DNA from: an uncultured Croceitalea sp.
GTDB taxonomy: Bacteria; Bacteroidota; Bacteroidia; Flavobacteriales; Flavobacteriaceae
Assembly: GCA_947503285.1 (NCBI GenBank)
Contig: CANNDD010000009.1
Location: 62,001-126,000, forward strand
Direction: 5' to 3'
Length of the DNA stretch: 64,000 bases
Shown here: positions 36,661 to 44,700 of the stretch, piece by piece
How positions within the stretch are numbered: the stretch's first letter is position 1
Layout: every line of letters starts with the position of its first letter
Translations under genes and position numbers: made by a program
Notes under the pieces: generated by a model
Seen by the model: the letters and a program-made list of their open reading frames with translations, nothing else
Told to the model about the DNA's origin: nothing
Databases searched by the model: none

Positions 36661-37788
36661 ATGGAGTTGAAGAATAGAACAGAAAAACAAAGCGCAACGC
36701 TGAACACAAAAAATAAATACAAGAACTTTCCCATGGTGCCCCGTGTGGTATTTGGTAGGGGTAGTTTTGACCAATTAGAGCAGATACTACTACCAAAAAG
36801 AAGAAATTCAGATGCACCATTTATCTATTTGGTCGATGATTTTTTTGAAGGAAAACAATTGGAGCAAAGGATTCCTTGGTTGTTCAATGATCAGGTCATA
36901 TTCATATCGGCCGATGAGGAACCGAAAACGGGCCAAGTAGATGCCTTAGTTGAAAAAATCAACAATGATTTTGATGAACTGCCTTCGGGAATAGTTGGTA
37001 TTGGTGGTGGCACTTTGCTTGATTTAGCTAAAGCGGTCGCCATAATGATGGCGAACAAGGGTTCTTCTAAAGACTATCAAGGATGGGACCTAGTTACCAG
37101 ACCGGCATTATACCATGTGGGCATTCCGACGATTAGTGGAACAGGGGCGGAAGTGTCTCGTACCGCAGTATTATTGGGTCCTGAAAAGAAGTTGGGTATC
37201 AATTCGGATTATACTACCTACGATCAAGTACTTTTAGATCCCGATCTATTGCGTACTGTACCCCAAGAACAATGGTTTTATACGGGTATGGATTGCTTTA
37301 TCCATTGTGTGGAATCTTTAAAGGGTACCTATCTGAATGCCTTTAGCCAGAGTTATGGAGAAAAGGCGTTCGAATTATGTAAAGAGGTATTTCTCGGTGA
37401 TTTATCACAAGATTCTGCGGAAGAAAAACTGATGATGGCTTCATGGCATGGCGGTATGAGCATCGCCTATTCACAAGTTGGCGTGGCGCATGCCATGAGT
37501 TATGGGCTGTCTTACCTGCTAGGTATTAGGCATGGTTTGGGCAATTGCTTGGTATTTCAACATTTAGGGGAATTTTACCCCGAAGGGGTGGCCCTATTTA
37601 AAACGATGTGCGAAAGGCACACTATCACTTTACCCAAGAACATCTGCGCCAATTTAAGCGAATCGGAAATGGACACCATGGTTGCCGTGGCCTATTCCAT
37701 GGATGCCCTTTGGGAAAATGCATTGGGGAAAGATTGGAAAGAACTGATTTCGAAAGAAGGAATACGTGCCATCTATCGCAACATATAA
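36661..37788 (+). CDS. kdnB: KdnB-like Fe-dependent Kdo 8-oxidase
   Basis: This 375-residue type III alcohol dehydrogenase has the start FPMVPRVVFGRGSFDQLEQIL, the NAD loop GIVGIGGGTLLDLAKAV, and metal ligands in MDCFIHCVESL, AHAMSYGLSYLLG and GIRHGLGNCL. The start and the SGTGAEVSRTAVLLGPEKKLGINSDYTTYDQVLLDPDL block closely recall KdnB of Shewanella. That enzyme oxidises Kdo at C8 before amination to Kdo8N. The kdsB gene nearby fits this role. The matching aminotransferase KdnA is not in the window. The extra ~25-residue N-terminal stretch could be shorter if a later ATG is used. Confidence 0.83.
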   Translation: MELKNRTEKQSATLNTKNKYKNFPMVPRVVFGRGSFDQLEQILLPKRRNSDAPFIYLVDDFFEGKQLEQRIPWLFNDQVIFISADEEPKTGQVDALVEKINNDFDELPSGIVGIGGGTLLDLAKAVAIMMANKGSSKDYQGWDLVTRPALYHVGIPTISGTGAEVSRTAVLLGPEKKLGINSDYTTYDQVLLDPDLLRTVPQEQWFYTGMDCFIHCVESLKGTYLNAFSQSYGEKAFELCKEVFLGDLSQDSAEEKLMMASWHGGMSIAYSQVGVAHAMSYGLSYLLGIRHGLGNCLVFQHLGEFYPEGVALFKTMCERHTITLPKNICANLSESEMDTMVAVAYSMDALWENALGKDWKELISKEGIRAIYRNI

Positions 37789-37823
37789 GATTCTTTTTTG
37801 AACAACTGTACTAAATCAAGAAC

Positions 37824-38372
37824 ATGATGCACCGTTTGGCCAAGTTCATCTATTTTAGGCTAATGGGCTGGAAATTGGTGGGTTCCTTTCCTGATTTGAA
37901 CAAGTACTTGGTCATTGTGATTCCGCATACCCATTGGATGGATTTTATCATTGGTATTTTGGTTCGTGCCATTTCTAGGCAAGAAATCAACTATGTCGGT
38001 AAAAAGAGTTTGTTCAGACCCCCTTTTGGCTGGTTTTTTAGAATGACCGGTGGGGCACCCGTAGACCGTGAGAAACATTCTAATATGGTAGAGAGTGTAG
38101 CCGGCATCTATCAAGAGCGAGAAGTGTTTCGGCTGTGTCTGGCCCCCGAGGGAACACGTAAGAAAGTAACGGCCTTAAAAACAGGCTTTTATTATATTGC
38201 GAAATCGGCCGAGGTACCCATCGTTATGGTCGCCTTTGATTTTGCTAAAAAAACCGTTACTATCGCAGAACCCCTATATGTTACGGATAACATTAATTTG
38301 GATTTCAGAAAAATCAGGACCTTTTTTAAAGGCGTAAAAGGGAAAATCGCTGTAAATAGTTTTGGGGATTGA
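37824..38372 (+). CDS. PlsC-like acyltransferase
   Basis: This 182-residue glycerophosphate acyltransferase-family protein has the catalytic HX4D motif in VIPHTHWMDFIIG. FxxxGG-like and glycerol-phosphate contacts are seen in FRMTGGAPVDRE, and LCLAPEGTRKKV is motif III (EGTR). It is short with no clear transmembrane helix. The position after kdnB suggests a role in lipid A or another membrane lipid, but lysophosphatidate acylation is also possible. Confidence 0.85.
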   Translation: MMHRLAKFIYFRLMGWKLVGSFPDLNKYLVIVIPHTHWMDFIIGILVRAISRQEINYVGKKSLFRPPFGWFFRMTGGAPVDREKHSNMVESVAGIYQEREVFRLCLAPEGTRKKVTALKTGFYYIAKSAEVPIVMVAFDFAKKTVTIAEPLYVTDNINLDFRKIRTFFKGVKGKIAVNSFGD

Positions 38373-38386
38373 CCCCAAGGGTCACA

Positions 38387-38881
38387 TTAAAATTTCTTCA
38401 AGATTTTCTCCTCGGCGTTTTTTGGTTTTTGCGAATTACCGGGAAATATGAGATTGGTACTGGAATAAGTGCTTCCAAAGGTGATTGCAGCCGTATGAAC
38501 CTGATTGATAGCATCGATTAGTTGCCCTTCTGATAACTCTTTGAGCGGATGGATAAAAACGGACCAAACGATTTCATCGCTTAGCGCATATTTCACATCC
38601 AAAGCAGAGTGAAAATTGGCAACTAATGAATTTAACAACTGTTCCTCCTCGAGTTTTTCAAGTGCTACAATGGGGGAGATGATGCGCATGCGGTTCGCAT
38701 TTTCATCAAAAATACAAACAAGCATCGCCTCTTTGAATACAAACTGAACGGAGTTTCCTTTAACATCAACGGTATCTGCTTGCTTTTCGATGATTTCGAT
38801 GAGCCCTGCAGCGGTCATATTTTGGGAACTAGCATTAAGGCTAAAAAGAATGCTTAAGACTATGAAAAAAAGGGTGCGCAT
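38387..38881 (-). CDS. Secreted hypothetical protein, YbjN-like fold suspected
   Basis: This protein of about 164 residues has a signal peptide (MRTLFFIVLSILFSLNASSQ). The mature part alternates helix and strand (VQFVFKEAMLVCIFDENANRMRIISPIVALEKLEEEQLLNSLVANFHSALDVKYAL), a pattern like YbjN/type III chaperone-like proteins. I chose the start at 38881, 12 codons after the first ATG, where the signal peptide begins. It is convergent with the acyltransferase. The function is unknown. Confidence 0.7.
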   Translation of the reverse strand: MRTLFFIVLSILFSLNASSQNMTAAGLIEIIEKQADTVDVKGNSVQFVFKEAMLVCIFDENANRMRIISPIVALEKLEEEQLLNSLVANFHSALDVKYALSDEIVWSVFIHPLKELSEGQLIDAINQVHTAAITFGSTYSSTNLIFPGNSQKPKNAEEKILKKF

Positions 38882-39179
38882 GATGGAATTTTTTAGTAAG
38901 TCGATCAAATGGTACAATCTTTACAAGAAGGATTGAAAATTGATGGGAACAGCCTGTACACTTTTGAAATCTAGTATATCACTCGATTTATCGAGATTTA
39001 AAAAACAAAAACAAAGATTCATACCATTGTCCCATATTTTCTTCCCTTATCAAAGACTGGTTGTAGTGAGGGTGTTTTTTATGTCATATTAAAAACAAAG
39101 ACTTTAGCGGTATTTTTGATAAGCCCCCATGCTACCGCCAGTTTGCAACTGGTGGCCACAACAGTAAATGAACAGATAG
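38882..39179. other. Intergenic stretch at the left edge of the island
   Basis: About 300 AT-rich bases with no gene. They hold the upstream region of the minus-strand secreted protein and, near the right end, the first REP palindrome (39131-39157). Nothing else is recognisable. Confidence 0.6.
39131..39157 (-). repeat. REP palindrome 1, downstream of the RAYT gene
   Basis: A 15-base hairpin core (CCAGTT-TGC-AACTGG) sits within a 27-base unit, with CCCCC three bases to its left. On the minus strand it reads in the same order as REP 2 (GGCCAC...GCGGTAGC then GGGGG), so the two lie inverted on either side of the transposase. Confidence 0.8.
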
Positions 39180-39737
39180 CTAACTCAAAAAACCAATATC
39201 ATCTATTTCCAAAACCGTATGATCTTCGGCAAAGTTCCTGGCACTGCTATACTTCCGTTGTGTTGGTTCAGTAACAAAACCGTATTCTACTGGGTTATTG
39301 TGAATATATTCCAGTTTTTGTTTTATGACCTTTGTACTCCACAGTTCGATAGGTTTGTTATGATGTTGCCAAAATTGATACTTTGAAACATTGCCTTTCT
39401 TTTTACCGGCTTTTTCGAACATCCACATTAACAATTCCTTCCTGCTCTCCTGTTGATTGTTTTGAATCGCCTTCAAGATTTTCTTTGAAGTATATTTTTT
39501 AAAATCGCGCAAAACTCCCGACGGATCTTCATTGGCTGACCGAAATATAAAATGGATATGGCTTGGCATAAAACAATAGGCGTAGACCTCCATACCTTTT
39601 TCTTTTCTGCAATAGTTCAGACTTTCTTCAAGGATACCCAAATATACTTGTCTTGTAAAGACATCTATCCAATATACCGTTGCGAAAGAAACAAAATAAG
39701 CTCCTACTTTGTTATGAAACCTGTAATTTCTGCTCAT
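39180..39737 (-). CDS. REP-associated tyrosine transposase (RAYT, IS200-like)
   Basis: This protein of about 185 residues is of the Y1 transposase family. The HUH metal motif is HIHF (in CFMPSHIHFIFR), and the probable catalytic tyrosine is in DFKKYTSKKI. The beginning MSRNYRFHNKVGAYFVSFATVYW is typical of RAYTs. The start is taken at 39737, two codons after the first ATG. It lies between two inverted REP palindromes, the layout of domesticated RAYT/REP units that spread REPs but are not mobile IS elements. The gene looks intact. Confidence 0.88.
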   Translation of the reverse strand: MSRNYRFHNKVGAYFVSFATVYWIDVFTRQVYLGILEESLNYCRKEKGMEVYAYCFMPSHIHFIFRSANEDPSGVLRDFKKYTSKKILKAIQNNQQESRKELLMWMFEKAGKKKGNVSKYQFWQHHNKPIELWSTKVIKQKLEYIHNNPVEYGFVTEPTQRKYSSARNFAEDHTVLEIDDIGFLS

Positions 39738-39805
39738 AGTCAAAAATACAAAAGCATAGGATTTAAGTTATGGCTTCTCTAAGTTCTTACCTATATGTCC
39801 ATGCT

Positions 39806-39832
39806 GGCCACGAGTTGCAAACTCGCGGTAGC
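39806..39832 (+). repeat. REP palindrome 2, upstream of the RAYT gene
   Basis: GGCCACGAG-TTGCAAACTC-GCGGTAGC is followed by TGGGGG. Compared with REP 1 one stem pair is exchanged (C:G to G:C), so the hairpin is kept. It is inverted with respect to REP 1. Confidence 0.8.
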
Positions 39833-39912
39833 TGGGGGTATCTACAGGACACAAAGTAATACAAGCTTGAAATAGCTGAAAATTTAGAATCTTTTTATAG
39901 GGCTTTAAGTAA

Positions 39913-39938
39913 AAACCACAACATTTCTGCTGTGGTTT
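39913..39938 (+). repeat. Hairpin A
   Basis: AAACCACA and TGTGGTTT pair around a 10-nt loop, followed by a CCCTTTTT stretch. It resembles the hairpins at 40044 and 40444 and could be a terminator. Confidence 0.55.
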
Positions 39939-39966
39939 CTCCCTTTTTACTTCTTACTCTGGCTCG

Positions 39967-39991
39967 CCACTGATCAAAGACTAGCGGTAGC
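39967..39991 (+). repeat. Degenerate REP
   Basis: CCAC, 13 bases, GCGGTAGC gives the same spacing as REP 2. The inner stem is weakened (TGATC-AAA-GACTA). Probably an old copy. Confidence 0.45.
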
Positions 39992-40043
39992 GGTGAGGCT
40001 TCGTATTTCAAAAGAACTTACAAAATTAACTCGCATAAAAAAA

Positions 40044-40063
40044 CTATAGCTTTTAAACTGTAG
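40044..40063 (+). repeat. Hairpin B
   Basis: CTATAG, loop CTTTTAAA, CTGTAG. The loop is the same as in the hairpin at 40444, and the stem bases differ mostly by paired changes. Confidence 0.5.
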
Positions 40064-40087
40064 CTTCTTTGTATTTCTGACTCTTAC

Positions 40088-40114
40088 CGCTACCAGTTGC
40101 AAACTGGCAGTAGC
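40088..40114 (+). repeat. REP palindrome 3 at the broken end of the XRE gene
   Basis: The core CCAGTTGCAAACTGG (40093-40107) is followed by CAGTAGC. It is in the same orientation as REP 2. It lies just before the first XRE-like codons and seems to have replaced the 5' end of that gene. Confidence 0.75.
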
Positions 40115-40139
40115 GCTCACTCTTGCGGGAGCGGGGGAC

Positions 40140-40436
40140 AGGAACATCTCCCGTGAGGACTTGGCCAAGCAGATAGGCACTTCCGCCGCCATCATCGGCC
40201 GTTATGAGCGCAACGAGCGCACACCGTCCATAGACATTGCCAAGAACATCGCACAGGCATTGAACGTTTCCCTTGATTTCTTGGCGGGCGATACCTCGGT
40301 TCTTGTCAAGGACAAAGAGGTGTTGCAAAGGATTGAGGATATTTCCAACCTGTCGGAGGAACGTAAAAAGTACATCTTTGACTTTATCGATATGTGCCTT
40401 AGGGATTATAAGGCCAAGAAGGCGTACGCTTCTTAA
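40140..40436 (+). pseudogene. 5'-truncated XRE-family regulator
   Basis: The frame codes for NISREDLAKQIGTSAAIIG and a following RYERNERTPSID, the later part of a helix-turn-helix XRE domain, then an oligomerisation tail ending in AYAS. The first helix and any ATG are missing: upstream in frame there is only non-homologous sequence derived from REP 3. A TTG at 40161 could start translation but would leave half the DNA-binding domain. The neighbouring frame reads RSLLRERG (40114-40137), which may be the lost helix 1 after a frameshift. The base composition is clearly more GC-rich than the surroundings, a sign of transfer. Confidence 0.65.
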
Positions 40437-40443
40437 AGCAAAA

Positions 40444-40467
40444 AGCCACAGCTTTTAAACTGTGGCT
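40444..40467 (+). terminator. Hairpin C after the XRE remnant
   Basis: AGCCACAG, loop CTTTTAAA, CTGTGGCT is a perfect stem. It starts 8 bases after the XRE stop, but no T-run follows on the plus strand; a preceding A-run could make it work on the minus strand. Confidence 0.5.
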
Positions 40468-40506
40468 AGTATCTTGGGCTATATCACCTATTAATCTGAG
40501 GTACCA

Positions 40507-41082
40507 TCATCCTTTAGGGATATGAAATTGAGTTACTTTAAGCAAAGTCATATACATCACTGGAATCCTAAAAGCCAGATAGTTAAAACTTTCAGATGGT
40601 GTAGCTGCAAAAAGTTTATCTACACTTTCTTTATCACCATAACTGGTTTCCAATACATTCCGCATGATTTCCAATTGTTGTGATAAAACATCATTTTTTT
40701 CTTTCTCCAGAATAAGCGATGGGCAATACAGCAAAACAAAATCTGGGTTGAATACAATCTTCGTATCAAGATATTGATCATGATTATAAACATGGTCATA
40801 AATGTCCTTATATTTCCCTGGACTTGCTATGACATCGTCAACAAACCTTCTGTAATCCTGTTTTGAGGAAGAAAAAATATACCCTTTGGTTAAAAGATAT
40901 TTTTCAAAATTGCTAAAAGTATCTACCGTATATTGATTTATAGGGTAACCAAACAATTCTCTTTTCGGTTTCACACCTTCATCTATACAATTGACTATCT
41001 TCTCTGATACCGAAGCCTCATTAACTTTGCATGAAGTGATAATTGTTCCTGTAAAAATTGTAATAAAAATTATTTTTCTCAT
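40507..41082 (-). CDS. Lipoprotein, candidate immunity protein 2
   Basis: This 191-residue protein has a lipoprotein signal (MRKIIFITIFTGTIITSC). The mature part is soluble and mixed alpha/beta with no family I recognise. Its ATG overlaps the stop codon of an orphan RHS-type C-terminal fragment (ATGA at 41082-41079), so it once followed a toxin tip in the same transcript. That position, and the lipoprotein form shared with the gene at 41286, suggest an immunity protein to a periplasm-acting toxin. This is inferred from context only. Confidence 0.62.
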   Translation of the reverse strand: MRKIIFITIFTGTIITSCKVNEASVSEKIVNCIDEGVKPKRELFGYPINQYTVDTFSNFEKYLLTKGYIFSSSKQDYRRFVDDVIASPGKYKDIYDHVYNHDQYLDTKIVFNPDFVLLYCPSLILEKEKNDVLSQQLEIMRNVLETSYGDKESVDKLFAATPSESFNYLAFRIPVMYMTLLKVTQFHIPKG

Positions 41083-41279
41083 TGTTGCCTTCTATCAAGT
41101 CTTCTATTAAGTAAAGGTCCATAGTCACCCAAAGCACCTACTTCACTGGGTGCACTAGGACGATTAAATCCGTTTCTATCCTTAAAGGTTCTAAATTGAA
41201 AGAGCGTAGTAGGCTTCGTGTTACTCAAAAAGTTGAACTGTTTCTTTGCTTTGTAATCTTTATGGTCTGCGCCTTTACG
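41079..41279 (-). pseudogene. Orphan C-terminal toxin-tip fragment
   Basis: The frame is open for 66 codons right after two in-frame stops (TAA 41282-41280 and the stop of the upstream gene), with no ATG or GTG. The translation, starting RKGADHKDYKAKKQ and ending LGDYGPLLNRRLDRRQQ, is protein-like with no frameshift. Its stop overlaps the start of the lipoprotein gene at 41082. This is what is left when a polymorphic toxin gains a new C-terminus and the old tip is pushed downstream with its immunity gene. The toxin family is not recognised. Confidence 0.55.
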
Positions 41280-41285
41280 TTATAA

Positions 41286-41750
41286 TTATTGCTGGGTAAG
41301 TTCGACTTGAACCGCTTTATCGTTAACCTCTCTAAGGATAAAATCTGTTTTTTTTACTTCAAACCTATTGCTTTTCAATCTTGCAAAAGAAAATTGTTCT
41401 CTCTTAATAGGCAAACATTTCTTTATGTTGCCCTTCTCCATGGAAATAATGAGATAAACACCTTCGGCTACATCAATATAATCACTATTTACTCTCTCTT
41501 CATAATAGAATGTCTCGGAGAAACCATCTATTTCTTCTTTTATATTGACCAAGGGATAATACGGAGGAAAAATATAAAATACATCATCTCCTTTAAATAA
41601 TTTGTCAGCCGAAACCGATTCTTCCATTGAGTTTAATAACTCATTCTTAAAGGATTTCTCATCTTCTATATTTCTATTAAAACTTTTTTTATTGGTACAG
41701 TTAACTGCCAACAAAAGTATTATCATCAGTTTTATCTTTTTAATTATCAT
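41286..41750 (-). CDS. Lipoprotein, candidate immunity protein 1
   Basis: This protein of about 154 residues has a lipoprotein-type signal (MIIKKIKLMIILLLAVNC) and an acidic, Lys-rich mature part. I chose the ATG at 41750, which lies inside the end of the large RHS gene and overlaps its TAA by 11 bases; an ATG at 41780 is also open but puts ten residues before the signal. This tight coupling to the RHS toxin end is the usual position of the cognate immunity gene. No family is recognised. Confidence 0.65.
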   Translation of the reverse strand: MIIKKIKLMIILLLAVNCTNKKSFNRNIEDEKSFKNELLNSMEESVSADKLFKGDDVFYIFPPYYPLVNIKEEIDGFSETFYYEERVNSDYIDVAEGVYLIISMEKGNIKKCLPIKREQFSFARLKSNRFEVKKTDFILREVNDKAVQVELTQQ

Positions 41751-44700
41751 CGTCATATCCGTCTGTATCACCATCTTCATATAGTTGTTCCGTTTTATTT
41801 TTAGCCTTTTCAGTTCTATTTTGTTTTAAAGAAGATTCTTCTAGTTTCCCTGTATTTGGATTAATTACCATAAGTTCTCCGTTAGCAATCATGTCAATTA
41901 TCAAAAGCATTAGTTCTTTTGGGTCTGCATCAGGATTGTCAAGTCCAAGTTGTATACCAACTTCATTGTTGAATAAATCCATTGCTCTTTGATTTTCTCC
42001 AAAATCATTGCCTTCTTCATGAGCTTGGCCTATACCTCTTGCAAATTCTTCTCCTGAAGTTTGGGTATTCAATGCCGACCACAATGCATGTCTTGCCGCA
42101 TCAACACCATCATTATTATTTGGATTATTTATATCCGTTGGCACCCCAGAGTTAGAAGCAAATCGACTTGCAATTTTATCATTATTACGAGCCTTGAAAG
42201 AAACCATTTCATTTCTTCCAATAAATTTCGCTTCAGCAACCGACAAGTTTCCATTTGCAACCTCATTTTGTAGACGGCTGTTCACAAAAACGTTACTAGA
42301 AAATGCACTTCTATTTTTATTTTTTTCTGTGGCCAAACTTATTCTAACCGGTTCTAAACCTTCCAATTCGACTGCATCTATCAGTCTATTTCCACTAAAA
42401 ACATAGGGCCCCCAATCCATATAATCTTCGGTTAGCGGATCCACTTGCCAGAACCTTCCAATTGCAGGGTCGCTCACACGGTACCGCCACTCATGGGTGT
42501 TAAGCCCCAAGTCTTCAGTGAATTCCTGATCTTGATAGGTCTTCAGATCGTTTTTTACGCCATTGAGAGCGGAATTGTATCCCTTATGCTCCAATCCAAA
42601 GGGGAAATAATTCTGCTCCCTTCGTATCTCGTTTGATGGGTCGATGTTCCCATCCGAATTGTCATCCGCAAAAGTAATCCGCACATTGTTCTGATGGTCT
42701 TTTAAATAGTACACGTACTGCCATGAACTACTATTGGGTTCGATAAAACCTTCTGGATGACTTATCTGTTTAAGAGTTCCACCCTCGTACACGAAATTAC
42801 CTGCGTAATCCGTGGTCGTGCCATTACTGTTCATCTTCCTGACCTTAGCTCCTGTGGCATCGTAGATATAATCCAACGTACCTGCATTTGAACCCGTTAC
42901 CGTTACCTTGGTCGGCATGTTCAGGTGGTTGTACTCCACAGAGGTTATCTTCTTGTTATCATCACGTACCATGTTCCCGTTCTGGTCAAATTGATACTCA
43001 GTGGCGTTCTCTGCTCCCTCAATAAAGCCCGTTACCGCACTTGCCGCCGTCGCATCATCAATAGATTTCAACTGGTTGCCCGTGTATTGATAGGTAAGAT
43101 CATCCATTAGGCCAAAGGTCGATGCGTTCATGTTCCTGTGGCCGTTCCTTTTTAATTTGGTGATATTTCCCCCCAGATCGTATTGTACGTCCAAAAGACT
43201 GTACCTCTGATCGGCGGTGTTGTCGATGGCGGAAACAATCCTGTCCATCGCATCATGGCTGTATCTGTACCATCGCAACTGGTTGTCGTTGGCCGTTTTC
43301 CATTCCGTCTCCGCAATGTTCCCATTGTAGAGCGCGGTGCCTCCGTGGGTCGGATTGTTATAATTTATGCTAAACGCAAAGAGGTCGTTCCCAAGATTAG
43401 AGGGATCGTTAATGGATTTGATCCATCCCCTTACATTATAATTGTAATCTACCGTTTGTAAGCCGGTAGTATTCACATAGCTGTTACTTGGGGTACCGCC
43501 GACTATTTTGGCCTGCAATTGCCCCAGTTCGTCGTAATCGTTATAAACGATGAGTTCGCTACCCGTATTGCCACTGCCCCCGGTTGCATTGGGGTCAACA
43601 CGAAGGGTCGCGGTGCCACTGATGGTAGTAACCGGGCGGGTCGTGATGCTGTTGGTTGCGACACGTTCGTTGGTCACGGTCTCATTTTCAATGAATATAT
43701 CTGCCGGTACACCGTTTGTGGGGCAACTGTCGCCCAAACTCCCGTCACCGATACATTGGGTCTGGGCCAACAAACGTCCTATATGGTCATAGGTAAAGTT
43801 GTCAATGGTGACGATAGTGTTTCCATCTCGGGTATGGGTCGTTTTTACCTTGGTGGGCCTGCCTATAAAATCCAATTGTGATGCTACAATATCCACCGTA
43901 TTAAGATAATCATTTTTACTATGGGAGTAAATGGGCCGTGCCTTATCGTCATAATAAACAGCAGTCGTGATAAAATCGTTGGTACCCAAGACCTTCACGA
44001 GGTTCACCGTTGAAAGGCCCTGCACCTTTGTGGTACTGGCCAAACCAAATGCACTAGCGGTCACGGGCATACCATCACGTACCGTATTGTACGTATCGTA
44101 ATAATTAACGGTATGCAATTCTTTATAGCCGCTGGCGGGGTAGCCATCATTAGAGTAATATACATTGGTATTGTCGATGACCACAAAAGAATCGTCTCGG
44201 GCATCTACCCAAGTTTGCACCACGCTGTTGTTCACATCATTTTGCAAACCTATACGTGATCCATTGTTTTCGAGCATGCCCGTATAAGCGACCCTGCCAA
44301 AAGGGTCGTATTTGGTAAAGAGCCATTCATCGCTAGTGAGATTGGTATTGTTCACTGCACGCATATTGGCATCTTGGGTCAATATGGGCTGATCCAAACT
44401 ATTGTAAACGATATATTCTTCCCCTTTACCCGGCAGTTGTTTAACGACCAAACGGTTACGGTTGTCATAGGTGTATTGGTAGCATAGCGCCGCCAACTCT
44501 TCAGTAGATACACCATCATCAATATCGACTTTTGGGGGCAATACATAGGTAAGGTTGCCATAGTCATCATAAACGTAATAGGTATCGTGGGGCACCTCAG
44601 ATGCACCATCCATATCGGCATAGGTGCGTTTTAAGACCACTTGCCCGTTTTTATCCGTAAACTCTTCAATAGTATGGTTTTTGCCCGAGGTGTGGTTCTC

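Larger units (their letters stand above)
39738..40139. other. Intergenic stretch with REPs and hairpins
   Basis: About 400 bases without an intact gene between RAYT and the broken XRE gene. It holds REP 2, a degenerate REP, REP 3 and two hairpins, listed separately. The remainder shows no coding pattern and may be decayed sequence. Confidence 0.6.

Noticed and set aside
39131-40114. CRISPR array from the repeated palindromes
   Set aside because: The spacing is irregular, orientation varies and there are no cas genes; they are REP elements.
40161-40436. Intact XRE gene starting with TTG at 40161
   Set aside because: This start would drop the first helix of the DNA-binding domain; a truncated gene explains the sequence better.
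41079-41279. Ordinary small gene instead of toxin fragment
   Set aside because: There is no ATG or GTG in frame, and stops directly precede it; a separate gene start cannot be supported.
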